Shown: positions 26,992 to 35,546 of the stretch, piece by piece | Layout of the letters: the number at the start of each line of letters is the position of its first letter | Numbering within the stretch: the stretch's first letter is position 1 | Assembly (NCBI RefSeq): GCF_025631005.1 | Contig: NZ_JAOTPL010000001.1 | Span: forward strand, 1 to 64,000 | Source: Haoranjiania flava | Lineage (GTDB): Bacteria; Bacteroidota; Bacteroidia; Chitinophagales; Chitinophagaceae | Length of the DNA: 64,000 bases | Reading direction: 5' to 3' | Program-made: the position numbers and the translations under genes | The notes under the pieces: model-generated | Databases searched by the model: none | What the model saw: the letters and a program-made list of their open reading frames with translations, nothing else | What the model was told of the DNA's origin: nothing

Positions 26992-27146
26992 TCAGGAGCA
27001 CAACTAAAATTACTTTCCAGTGCACATGCAAGAATCTTTGGATTTGCATTACAGCACCGAACCTATAAAAACTTACCGGCTAAATTAAATGCACTCTGGT
27101 AAATATCATAGAGACGGAGAGCTGCCGGTACAATAAATATCTTTCT

Positions 27147-27162
27147 CCCCGCTAAAGCGGGG
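27147..27162. terminator. GC-rich hairpin downstream of ligD
   Basis: CCCCGC-TAAA-GCGGGG, 156 bases after the ligD stop and 40 before the next start. There is no proper T-tract, so it is a weak terminator candidate. Confidence 0.35.
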
Positions 27163-27201
27163 CAAAATTATTAGCCTCCTGCGAACGCAAAAAGTATACG
27201 A

Positions 27202-27950
27202 ATGAAACTAATACAATCACTGGCGATCTGTTTATTGATCACCCAAACAGCCCTGGCGCAAAAACAAAAACAGATTGAAGCCGACAGGCCTGGCAATGGC
27301 GTGTCCGGATCTATTACAGGCATCAACCAGCTGGTTACAGAAATCGGTTTTGAAAGAGAGGCGCAGGAGAACGAATGGCAACCCGGCTGCCTAATACTTT
27401 CCTAAGATATGGCATCGGCAAAAATATGGAGCTGCGCCTGAAAACGGAGTTAAGCTCCACCAAAGACCTGCTCACAAACGAGACGCAGACTGGGCTGCAG
27501 CCACTGCAGCTGGGAACTAAAATTGCTTTGGCAGCGGAACGCAACGGCTTCCCTTCCGTTGCAGTTTTATTAGCTTCTGACCTACCTTTCACAGGGTCTA
27601 AAGATTTGCGAAATAAGCATTGGGCGCCGGAATTAAGGTTGATCTTTGAAAACAAATTATCAGGTAAGCTCAACCTGAACTATAATTTGGCAACAAAATG
27701 GAATGGCGCAACTATTGACCCCGACTGGATGTATGCAACTATGCTCGGCTACAGCGTTTCAGCTTCTTCAAAAATTGGTGTTGAAGTTTATGGAAATGTT
27801 AGGCGCGCCACATCGCCCAATCATTTTGCAGGATTGAATTACAGCTACTTTTTGGGCAACAACAGTAAGTTAGATGCAAGCACGAGCAAAAGCCTGGTAG
27901 AGAAAGACGGCTGGTTCGCCGCAGCTGGGTTTTCCTTTTTAATTAAATAA
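27202..27950 (+). pseudogene. Frameshifted outer-membrane protein (MetA-pathway/transporter-like barrel)
   Basis: The first frame (27202-27405) codes for a signal peptide and the start MKLIQSLAICLLITQTALAQ followed by QIEADRPGNGVSGSITGINQ and TEIGFERE. The second frame (to 27950) continues TRLPNTFLRYGIGKNMELRL, LNYNLATKWNG and ends AAAGFSFLIK. This is the pattern of the small outer-membrane 'transporter / phenol degradation meta-pathway' barrel family, about 250 residues. The frame change falls between about 27345 and 27375; no homopolymer run marks it, so it does not look like a phase-variable tract. Either a broken gene or a sequencing error. Confidence 0.65.
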
Positions 27951-28187
27951 CGTGGCGCTAACGCTACACACAAGCATTACACAAACAACATAATGATTAG
28001 CTTTGTGAACGGTGCATATCCATTGTGCACTTCTGGTTCCATTTTAGTTTTTAAAACACAAGGCTCAGAGTAGGCATAAACTTTTTTACAAAGAAATTCT
28101 GACTGGTGTCTTTAGTGGATTTGATCGCGCCCTTATGGTAAAGAAAATTTTTAAACGCTACATGCCAACAAAAAATATAAACCGCCA

Positions 28188-28958
28188 ATGATCATAGCAA
28201 CGTACAATATCAACAGTATAAACCGACGCCTGCCACTGTTGCTGCAATGGCTGGAGCAGCGCAAGCCCGACATTGTTTGTTTACAGGAACTGAAAGTGAA
28301 CCAGTCATCATTTCCTGAAGAACCATTGAAAGCCGCCGGCTACAACGCCATCTGGAAAGGACAACAAACATGGAACGGCGTAGCTATCCTGGCACGAAAC
28401 AGAGAAATACAGGAACTCCGCACAACACTGCCCGGAGAGGAAGATGATTCACAAAGCAGGTACATAGAAGCAATTATTGACCAGATGATCATTGGATGTA
28501 TCTACCTGCCCAACGGAAACCCTTACCCAGGGCCAAAGTTTGATTATAAACTCCGATGGTTTGAAAGGCTGCGAAAACATGCATGCTTTCTCTACGAATA
28601 TGATGTACCCGTGATATTGGCAGGAGACTTCAATGTAATGCCTACAGAGCTGGATGTGTACAAACCACAGAAATACATCAACAACGCTTTGTACAGGCCC
28701 GAAAGCAGGGAGGCTTTTGAAGAGATCCTGAAACAAGGCTGGACAGATGCCGTAAGAAAATTGCACCCTTCCACACCGGAATATTCTTTCTGGGACTATA
28801 TGCGCAACGCATTCGCAAGAGATGCCGGACTCAGGCTCGACTTTTTCCTGCTGAGCCCACACATTGCCCAACGATTGAAGAAATCAGGTGTAGACCGCGA
28901 AATCCGCGCGGCTGAAGGCAGCAGCGACCATGCACCCGTATGGATAGAGATCAAATAA
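28188..28958 (+). CDS. xth: Exodeoxyribonuclease III (AP endonuclease)
   Basis: A 256-residue member of the exonuclease III family. Visible motifs: MIIATYNINSINRRLPLLLQ (N of the active site), DIVCLQELKVNQSSFP with the metal-binding Glu, WNGVAILAR, GCIYLPNGNP, LAGDFNVMPTELDVY with catalytic Asp and Asn, and EGSSDHAPVWIEIK with the final Asp-His. It cleaves DNA at abasic sites and removes 3' blocks in base-excision repair. It stands alone on the plus strand, about 240 bases after the frameshifted barrel gene. Confidence 0.95.
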   Translation: MIIATYNINSINRRLPLLLQWLEQRKPDIVCLQELKVNQSSFPEEPLKAAGYNAIWKGQQTWNGVAILARNREIQELRTTLPGEEDDSQSRYIEAIIDQMIIGCIYLPNGNPYPGPKFDYKLRWFERLRKHACFLYEYDVPVILAGDFNVMPTELDVYKPQKYINNALYRPESREAFEEILKQGWTDAVRKLHPSTPEYSFWDYMRNAFARDAGLRLDFFLLSPHIAQRLKKSGVDREIRAAEGSSDHAPVWIEIK

Positions 28959-29115
28959 TTCATTGATTCAATCCTCGCGTGCCCATATTCCTCATATGAT
29001 CATACAATACACAAAAGTTGCCATGCAGCAGGCAATGTATTATCAAATGAAGTTGATGCTTTTATCATCCGGCAATAGTTAGGCTGGTTTACAGATATAG
29101 CACAAAGGATGGTTT

Positions 29116-30711
29116 TCAGCGAGTATCACTGAGCTTTTCAGCTATAGCAACGGCAACATTTTGTCCGTCCATGGCCGCGCTGATGATACCGCCGGCATAG
29201 CCTGCGCCTTCTGCACAGGGATAGAGATTGGCTACCTGTATATGCTGCAACGTTTCTTTATCGCGGGGAATGCGCACAGGACTTGATGTACGGCTCTCGG
29301 TTGCAAGCACAATAGCCTCATTGGTGAAATAGCCTTTCATTTTTTTACCAAATCCCCTGAAAGCATTTTGCAACCGCTGAAATACAAATCCGGGCAACAC
29401 CTCCTGCATATTTACACTGTTTACACCCGGGATGTAGCTGCATTTTGGAAGTGTGGAAGATACTTTATTATAGCTGAAATCAGCCATACGCTGGGCAGGA
29501 GCTACAAACCTGCCACCACCCGATGCGTAACATTTTCTTTCAACAGCTTGCTGGAAATTCATCAGCAACAAAGGGTCTTTAATGTCAATCTCTTTATTTT
29601 TAAAATAATGGTAAGCATCCTGTTGATCCACCTGCACTACCATTCCACTGTTGGCAAACGGGTTGTTTCTTTTGCTGGGGCTCCAGCCGTTCACCACCAG
29701 CTCCGCATGATCAGTGGACGCAGCTGCAATAACGCCCCCCGGGCACATGCAAAAACTAAATACACCCCGCTCATTTACCTGCTGCACCAGCCCGTAAGAG
29801 GCCGGCGGCAATAATTGTCTTTCTGCTTCTTCGGCAGTGCAATGGTATTGTATGCGGTTAATTAACTCCTGCGGATGCTCAATGCGCACGCCTAACGCAA
29901 AAGGCTTGGATTCTATCAATATATTTTTTGCGTGCAACAAACGGAAGATATCGCGCGCAGAATGTCCCGTGGCAAGAATGTAGGCATCGGCGCTGAAACT
30001 GTTGCCATCAGCCGTTTTTACAGATGTTACCCGGTTATGCTCTAATATTATATCTGTAACTTTTTGCTCAAAATGTACCTCCCCGCCGCAGTTGATGATA
30101 TGCTGGCGCATGGCAGTAATAATGTTGGGGAGTTTATTGGTACCAATATGAGGGTGCGCCTCGTAGAGTATATTTTCTCCGGCGCCGAACTGTACAAAAA
30201 TATTGAGTGCATCATCTATGCTGCCGCGCTTATTGCTGCGGGTGTAGAGCTTACCGTCGCTGTACGTGCCTGCGCCGCCTTCACCGAAACAATAATTGCT
30301 CTCTGGGTTTATTTCACCTGCTTTGTTTAGGATGGCTAAGTCGCGCCTGCGGGCTTTTACATCTTTGCCCCGCTCCAGGATCACAGGCTTTATGCCTTTC
30401 TCTATCAGCTTCAGCGAGGCAAATAAGCCTGCCGGCCCTGCGCCGATAACAACTACACTACCAGATGCGTGCGTTACATCTTTAAATGCTGTGGGTTTCA
30501 CAGCTCTTTGCTGAAAAGGTTCGTCTATAAATACATTCAGCGTCAGATTGATCCATATCTGCCTGCTGCGTGCATCCAGTGATTTCTTTAAAATATGGTA
30601 GCCGGTAATGCTTCCGGCTTTTAAGCCTGCCTGTTCTTCTACAGCTTTTTTCAACATTTCATCTGCTGAGAAGTCAGTAGGCAGAATGCGCAGCGATATT
30701 TTCTTTTGCAT
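29116..30711 (-). CDS. FAD-dependent oxidoreductase of the COG2509 type
   Basis: A 531-residue flavoprotein. An N-terminal alpha/beta domain (residues 1-85; SITGYHILKKSLDARSRQIW) precedes the FAD-binding motif VVVIGAGPAGLFASLKLIEK. Further family motifs are YCFGEGGAGTYSDGKLYTRS, YILATGHSARDIFRLLHAK, FSFCMCPGGVIAAAS, and ESRTSSPVRIPRD near the end with AGYAGGIISAAMDG. This protein is widely conserved in bacteria but its reaction is not established. It is probably cytoplasmic; no signal or membrane segments. No operon partner. Confidence 0.85.
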   Translation of the reverse strand: MQKKISLRILPTDFSADEMLKKAVEEQAGLKAGSITGYHILKKSLDARSRQIWINLTLNVFIDEPFQQRAVKPTAFKDVTHASGSVVVIGAGPAGLFASLKLIEKGIKPVILERGKDVKARRRDLAILNKAGEINPESNYCFGEGGAGTYSDGKLYTRSNKRGSIDDALNIFVQFGAGENILYEAHPHIGTNKLPNIITAMRQHIINCGGEVHFEQKVTDIILEHNRVTSVKTADGNSFSADAYILATGHSARDIFRLLHAKNILIESKPFALGVRIEHPQELINRIQYHCTAEEAERQLLPPASYGLVQQVNERGVFSFCMCPGGVIAAASTDHAELVVNGWSPSKRNNPFANSGMVVQVDQQDAYHYFKNKEIDIKDPLLLMNFQQAVERKCYASGGGRFVAPAQRMADFSYNKVSSTLPKCSYIPGVNSVNMQEVLPGFVFQRLQNAFRGFGKKMKGYFTNEAIVLATESRTSSPVRIPRDKETLQHIQVANLYPCAEGAGYAGGIISAAMDGQNVAVAIAEKLSDTR

Positions 30712-30743
30712 AAGGTCAGGTATTTATCCTAAAACAAGAGGTC

Positions 30744-30773
30744 AAAAATAAAAAAAGCTGTCCGCAGACAGCT
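30744..30773 (-). terminator. Intrinsic terminator of the PorT-like gene
   Basis: On the minus strand AGCTGTC-TGCG-GACAGCT (30773-30756) is followed by a T-rich tract (complement of AAAAATAAAAAA). It lies 27 bases after the stop of the outer-membrane protein gene at 30800. Confidence 0.8.
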
Positions 30774-30799
30774 CATTATGTATACTAATTTTATTTTTT

Positions 30800-31465
30800 T
30801 TAGAATCTCACCCCGGCAGTAAGCTGTATACCATTATTTCTTCGTGAACCATAGCTGGATTCTGAAGGCCCGTTAACATCCGTAAAGCCTATTTGTGCGC
30901 GGAGGCCTAAACCGAATTGAGGAGCGCGGTCATCTGCATTAGGGAAATAGTATTCTACTCCCACCAGGCCGCCAATATCATACTTCTTGTACAGATTGGT
31001 AAAATCTTTTTTATTACCAACACCCGGCGCTTCAGAATTCATGTGCGTAAGCAACCCTACTTGCGGACCACCGAATATGCCAAAGCCTGAATACAATGGG
31101 CGATATTTAAGCATTAACGGCAACTGTACATAGTTGAAGTTATCTACTAACTGTGCCATTTCCTTTTTACCATTATCTAAAGCAACCTCGCCATTATATC
31201 TTGAACCCATGTTTACATAATTTAATTCCGGCTGGAAATATAAGCCGTTTTTAATAGGCACTTCAAGGGAAACGCCTGCCAGGCCTCCATATCTTGGGTT
31301 ACTACTCCAATCTCCATCCAGTGTAGCAAAGGTCTGGCTCGCTACACTCAAACCGCCCTGTATGCCTATTTTAGTACGTTCTGTGATCATGTTGCCTCTT
31401 CTCACCTGCGCATCTGCGGCAGCTACCAGCATCAAGGCACAAAGAGAAAATATAAGTCTTTTCAT
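30800..31465 (-). CDS. PorT-family outer-membrane beta-barrel protein
   Basis: A 221-residue protein with a signal peptide (MKRLIFSLCALMLVAAADAQ) and an eight-stranded-type barrel typical of the OMP_b-brl_2/PorT family: IGIQGGLSVASQTFATLDGD, LEVPIKNGLYFQPELNYVNM, YVQLPLMLKYRPLYSGFGIF, GGLVGVEYYF, ending IQLTAGVRF with a terminal Phe. These barrels are abundant in Bacteroidota; most have no known role, so this should not be equated with the type IX secretion protein PorT itself. It has its own terminator and a 220-base upstream gap. Confidence 0.8.
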   Translation of the reverse strand: MKRLIFSLCALMLVAAADAQVRRGNMITERTKIGIQGGLSVASQTFATLDGDWSSNPRYGGLAGVSLEVPIKNGLYFQPELNYVNMGSRYNGEVALDNGKKEMAQLVDNFNYVQLPLMLKYRPLYSGFGIFGGPQVGLLTHMNSEAPGVGNKKDFTNLYKKYDIGGLVGVEYYFPNADDRAPQFGLGLRAQIGFTDVNGPSESSYGSRRNNGIQLTAGVRF

Positions 31466-31685
31466 TTTCTATGTATTTATTTATTTTTAATTGTTAAAAT
31501 GGAATGCCACATAAAATTCATTGCTGTTTAGCGCCTGGATAATTACCGTATTAGTCCAGAGATTTTTATGCTGCATTTCATTTTTGTATATTTTTTTGTC
31601 AGGTTTATTATCGGTTTTTTCAGACTGTATGTAAGATAAATTTACTGTTAAAAAGTTTAATGCTGTGCAAAGATCGCATAAATCT

Positions 31686-32660
31686 TTATAATGTCAACAA
31701 ACTGCACCCTCTAAGGTCACTATTATCGCGCCTGCCCCAAACTTCAAAATAATCCGGATGCGCCACACCGACATCATCGGTGGCAATAAAGCTACAGCTA
31801 TATAGGTTAGCCGGATCAATCACGTTGATCAATCCACGCCCTGCCGCATGTAAAGCAAAAGGGTCAGATGCTTCGCGCACCAGTATGCGCATCCACGGCG
31901 GGCAACGGTACTGTCCTTCAGATTTTGAATAGGCCTGGCTTAGTAATTCCGTCATGCCATATTCTGAATGTACAGCAGGTACGCCAAAGCTGTCTTTTAA
32001 GATGCCATGCACTTCCGCGCGTGTCATTTCCTTCTTCCTGCCTTTCATACCGCCTGTATCCATAATGATGGTGTGCTTCAGTGGGATGGAATATTGTTCG
32101 GCAAAATCAAGCAGCGCAAAAGTTACGCCCAGTAACAAGGTTTTCCTGCCTTCGGATTCCAGCTTGCGCAGCAATGCAGCCAATGCCTCAAAGTCGTATA
32201 AATAATAGCCGCTGTATTCATTGCCTGACAGCCTGATAAGCGTATCGGTCATCTTCACCAGTGAAGAATTGCTACGTTCCAGGTAATTAGGCAATAGCCC
32301 TATGATGCAGTATTCATGAATATTTCCATAAAAATATTCAAAACAGGTGGTAAAACTTTTTTCGTACAGGCTTTCATATTTTACATAATGCCTGCTGTTA
32401 ACGGTGGCGGTAGTGCCACTGCTTTCAAAAACCAGTTCAGGCTCAAACATGCCGCAAACAACCCGGTGCGTTTTAAAAAACGATACAGGCATAAAAGGAA
32501 TGTCTTTAACTGCACGCACATTCTTCACATTTTTTCCGATAGAATCGCACCATTCACGATAAACAATATTGTATGCGTACTGAAAGCTGAACACACGCAG
32601 TATGTCTTCATCTGTAAGAAAGCTTCCTGAAAAAATATGTTCAATAAGATGGTTATCCAT
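31686..32660 (-). CDS. LuxE/PaaK-like acyl-protein synthetase
   Basis: A 324-residue member of the ANL superfamily's LuxE branch. Motifs: IPFMPVSFFKTHRVV, the phosphate-binding loop LVFESSGTTATVNSRHYV, IGLLPNYLERSNSSLVKMTD, DTGGMKGRKKEMTR, and HSEYGMTELLSQAYS, which matches the adenylate-binding Y-G-x-T-E motif. LuxE activates fatty acids for the luciferase reductase complex, but no lux luciferase genes are present here. Bacteroidota homologues are standalone, with unknown substrate. It is divergent by 47 bases from the UbiA-like gene. Confidence 0.8.
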   Translation of the reverse strand: MDNHLIEHIFSGSFLTDEDILRVFSFQYAYNIVYREWCDSIGKNVKNVRAVKDIPFMPVSFFKTHRVVCGMFEPELVFESSGTTATVNSRHYVKYESLYEKSFTTCFEYFYGNIHEYCIIGLLPNYLERSNSSLVKMTDTLIRLSGNEYSGYYLYDFEALAALLRKLESEGRKTLLLGVTFALLDFAEQYSIPLKHTIIMDTGGMKGRKKEMTRAEVHGILKDSFGVPAVHSEYGMTELLSQAYSKSEGQYRCPPWMRILVREASDPFALHAAGRGLINVIDPANLYSCSFIATDDVGVAHPDYFEVWGRRDNSDLRGCSLLTL

Positions 32661-32707
32661 GGAATAATTGCAAAGAAAACGAGATTTTATCTTACTTTGA
32701 AGTATTA

Positions 32708-33634
32708 ATGAAAAGATTTACAGATTTATTCTTTTTCAGCAATGTGTTTTATGGTATCTGTATGGTGGCTATGACCGATGATTCTGTTATATTTCAGCAA
32801 ATTAATTTACCCGGTATATTCTATTTTACTTTCATCTTCTGCGCATCCATACTGTACTATACATTTGCATATGCGGGCATTTTCAAATTGCACCGGCAGA
32901 GAAAGCCTGCGATAATCAATGACAAAAACCGCCGGTTTAACTGGTACCGCAAACATGCCATAACCATTTTTTATGCACAAATAGCCCTTGTTTTTGCTGC
33001 GGCCGTATCGCTTTACATGCTGCTTTACCGCACCTCAGGCCAGTATCATAAGATCAACGGAGAATTTTTATTGATCGCACTTGTGTTTCCTGCCGTCTCT
33101 ATATTTTATTATGGCCATATTTATTTCCCGGGCTTGCATTTCACCCTGAGAAATAAGGGGCTGCTGAAACCTTTTGTCATCGGCTTTGTGTGGGCCGGAG
33201 CCATTGTATGCTACCCTGCATTGTTCAACTATATTTTTTATGATCACACACCTATGGTATCTCTCAGAACCATGTACTGTTTCCTGGATTATTGGTTGTT
33301 TGTATCCATACTTTGTATCATGTTCGACATTAAGGATTATGCCGATGATGCGAACAGAGATGTAAAAACCTTTGTAGTAAAATGGGGGCTTAAAAATACC
33401 ATTTATAAAATACTGCTGCCTGTATGCCTGTTGTACGCAGCCTTCAGCTTTGTAAAAAATATCGCAGCCGGGGTACCTGCAACCAACTTCGTGGCCGACA
33501 GTTTTATAGCAGCCTGCCTTTACCTTGTGGTGATGGGCCTTACCAAAAGAAAACCCATCCTTTTTTACCTGTTGGTTATAGACGGGCTCATGCTGCTGAA
33601 AGCATTAACTGGTATTGTGATTAATTGGAATTAA
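32708..33634 (+). CDS. UbiA-superfamily prenyltransferase-like membrane protein
   Basis: A 308-residue protein with about eight hydrophobic helices. The second Asp-rich motif of UbiA enzymes is present (FDIKDYADDANRDVKTFVVK, as D-x-x-D-x-x-x-D..G-x-x-T). The first motif (N-D-x-x-D-x-x-x-D after helix 2) is missing; the corresponding region reads LHRQRKPAIINDKNRRF. It may therefore be a degenerate or functionally altered member. The substrate is unknown. Its stop overlaps the convergent small gene at 33631 by four bases. Confidence 0.65.
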   Translation: MKRFTDLFFFSNVFYGICMVAMTDDSVIFQQINLPGIFYFTFIFCASILYYTFAYAGIFKLHRQRKPAIINDKNRRFNWYRKHAITIFYAQIALVFAAAVSLYMLLYRTSGQYHKINGEFLLIALVFPAVSIFYYGHIYFPGLHFTLRNKGLLKPFVIGFVWAGAIVCYPALFNYIFYDHTPMVSLRTMYCFLDYWLFVSILCIMFDIKDYADDANRDVKTFVVKWGLKNTIYKILLPVCLLYAAFSFVKNIAAGVPATNFVADSFIAACLYLVVMGLTKRKPILFYLLVIDGLMLLKALTGIVINWN

Positions 33635-34155
33635 TAAGGTAAGATGAGATCTGAAAACAAGCTGTTTTTATTAAACACCATTTCTACCACTGCATGATCG
33701 AAATCAACAGACTTATCTAAAATATCAGAGGAGTAGTTTTTCTCGTATGCACATTGGATACGCAAAGCATTGCTTTTATCGCTGGAAAGAGAAAGATTTT
33801 GAGCGCTTAAAAGCGAAATGATCTCTTTATTATCGGCTGATGCAATTTCCTGAACAGTCATTTTGCCCGAATTGTAAGAATTTTCATCCAATTGATAAAC
33901 CAGGTTTTTTACATTATTTTTATTATCCCTGATTATGAGGTTTTGAGGTTGTATGTGTAGGATGGTACCTGAAACGCTTAAAGGTACAATCCTTTCATCA
34001 ACCAGGTTGTTGAATGCATCATAGTAGGAAATTTTGCTGCCGGGTGTAAGTGTCCAGCCACCTTTTAGTTTTTCAGCGAAAGTAGAAGCTTCATCATCTG
34101 TATTATATGTAAACAGAGAGGAAATAATACTGATAAGTAAAATTATTTGCTTCAT
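33631..34155 (-). CDS. Exported protein of unknown function
   Basis: A 174-residue protein starting MKQIILLISIISSLFTYN, a short signal-like hydrophobic segment. The remainder (KGGWTLTPGSKISYYDAFNN, TILHIQPQNLIIRDNKNNVK, YQLDENSYN) looks like a small all-beta, lipocalin-like domain. I do not recognise a family. The upstream region carries a good Bacteroidota promoter (34294-34326). Convergent with the UbiA-like gene. Confidence 0.6.
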   Translation of the reverse strand: MKQIILLISIISSLFTYNTDDEASTFAEKLKGGWTLTPGSKISYYDAFNNLVDERIVPLSVSGTILHIQPQNLIIRDNKNNVKNLVYQLDENSYNSGKMTVQEIASADNKEIISLLSAQNLSLSSDKSNALRIQCAYEKNYSSDILDKSVDFDHAVVEMVFNKNSLFSDLILPY

Positions 34156-34293
34156 AACTGTGTTTTAAATATTTAATAATTTAAATATTTATCGGCTTTA
34201 GGGTTGATATAATTATATCAAACTTAATGCCAGCTTCTATTAAAATTAACAAAATACAAGAAATGCAATCTTTTTCATTAGTTTTGACCAGTG

Positions 34294-34326
34294 CAAAGAT
34301 AATGTTTTAATTTGATTTCTAAGCAA
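34294..34326 (-). promoter_or_regulatory. Promoter of the exported protein gene
   Basis: TATCTTTG (34301-34294, minus strand) matches TAnnTTTG exactly, with TTG (34326-34324) 22 bases upstream. It implies a leader of about 130 bases before the start at 34155. Confidence 0.5.
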
Positions 34327-34448
34327 TTGCTTATTAAACTAAAATTAATTTAAAATTAAGCCAGTGTTACCAATATCGTGTATACGTAAATTTTCCATGA
34401 AGTGTTTCACTACTGTAAAAAAATTATCTTTATCAAAATTTTATATCA

Positions 34449-35546
34449 ATGAGTAAAAAATCACCTAAAAGCATACTGGATAAAGCTTCGTTTGAGTTTT
34501 TGGAAAGTTATATTAATAATGCCTCGCCGGTAGGATTTGAAGTTACCGGCCAAAAATTATGGCTGGATTATATAGAACCATATATTGATACCAGGATCAT
34601 TGATCCATACGGCACGGCAGTAGGCGTCATTAACCCGGAACATCCTTTCAAAGTGGTGATTGAAGCGCATGCAGACGAGATCGGCTGGTTTGTAAACTAT
34701 ATTAACGACAAAGGTTTTATTTACGTAAAAAGAAATGGCGGCAGCGATCACCAGATAGCGCCTTCCCTGCGTGTATTTATTCATGGCAAAAAAGGACCGG
34801 TGAAAGCAGTGTTCGGATGGCCGGCCATTCACACACGCAAAAATGCCAAAAAAGAAAGCACGCCTGAACTGGACAATATCTGGTTAGACTGCGGGGCTAC
34901 GTCCAAAAAAGAGGTGGAGGCAATGGGCATCCACGTAGGATGCACTGTTACCTACCAGGACAGGTTCGACAGGCTTGCCAATGGTTTCCTGGTTGGCAGG
35001 GCATTTGACAACCGCATCGGCGGCTTTATGATAGCACAGGTGGCCAAACTCTTAAAAGAAAATAAAAAGAAGCTGCCTTTTGGCTTGTATATTGTAAATG
35101 CCGTACAGGAAGAAATTGGCCTGCGCGGCGCAGAGATGATCGCCAGAAGGCTAAAACCCGATGTAGCTATCATTACCGACGTGACCCACGATACCCAAAC
35201 ACCTATGATCAATAAAAATATCCAGGGTGATACAGCCTGCGGCAACGGACCGGCGCTGACTTACGGCCCTGCCGTGCAGAACAAACTTCGGGCGCTGATA
35301 GAAGAAACAGCTCGTAAAAATAAAATACCCTTACAGCTACAGGCGGTAAGCACTTCCACCGGCACAGATACAGACAGCTTTGCCTATGCCAATGACGGCT
35401 GCCCTTCGGCTTTGATATCCATACCGCTGCGTTACATGCACACAACCGTAGAAATGCTGCATGAAGAGGATATTGAAAACACAGTGCAACTGATCTATAA
35501 AACTGTGCTGGCGATAACCCCCGAAACCAACTTTAATTATTTGTAA
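34449..35546 (+). CDS. M42-family metallopeptidase (glutamyl aminopeptidase/deblocking type)
   Basis: A 365-residue dinuclear metallopeptidase of the M42 type. Metal ligands and catalytic acids are visible in order: IEAHADEIGW (His and Asp), GRAFDNRIGG (bridging Asp), NAVQEEIGLRGAEM (catalytic Glu-Glu), AIITDVTHD and STSTGTDTDSFAYA, and RYMHTTVEMLHEED (last His). Members are cytoplasmic aminopeptidases forming large tetrahedral complexes. The last 14 bases overlap the convergent bshC gene. Confidence 0.93.
   Translation: MSKKSPKSILDKASFEFLESYINNASPVGFEVTGQKLWLDYIEPYIDTRIIDPYGTAVGVINPEHPFKVVIEAHADEIGWFVNYINDKGFIYVKRNGGSDHQIAPSLRVFIHGKKGPVKAVFGWPAIHTRKNAKKESTPELDNIWLDCGATSKKEVEAMGIHVGCTVTYQDRFDRLANGFLVGRAFDNRIGGFMIAQVAKLLKENKKKLPFGLYIVNAVQEEIGLRGAEMIARRLKPDVAIITDVTHDTQTPMINKNIQGDTACGNGPALTYGPAVQNKLRALIEETARKNKIPLQLQAVSTSTGTDTDSFAYANDGCPSALISIPLRYMHTTVEMLHEEDIENTVQLIYKTVLAITPETNFNYL

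Noticed and set aside
31686..32660. Bioluminescence (lux) locus, suggested by the LuxE-like gene
   Set aside because: No luciferase, reductase or thioesterase lux genes are near; Bacteroidota carry LuxE-like genes in other contexts.
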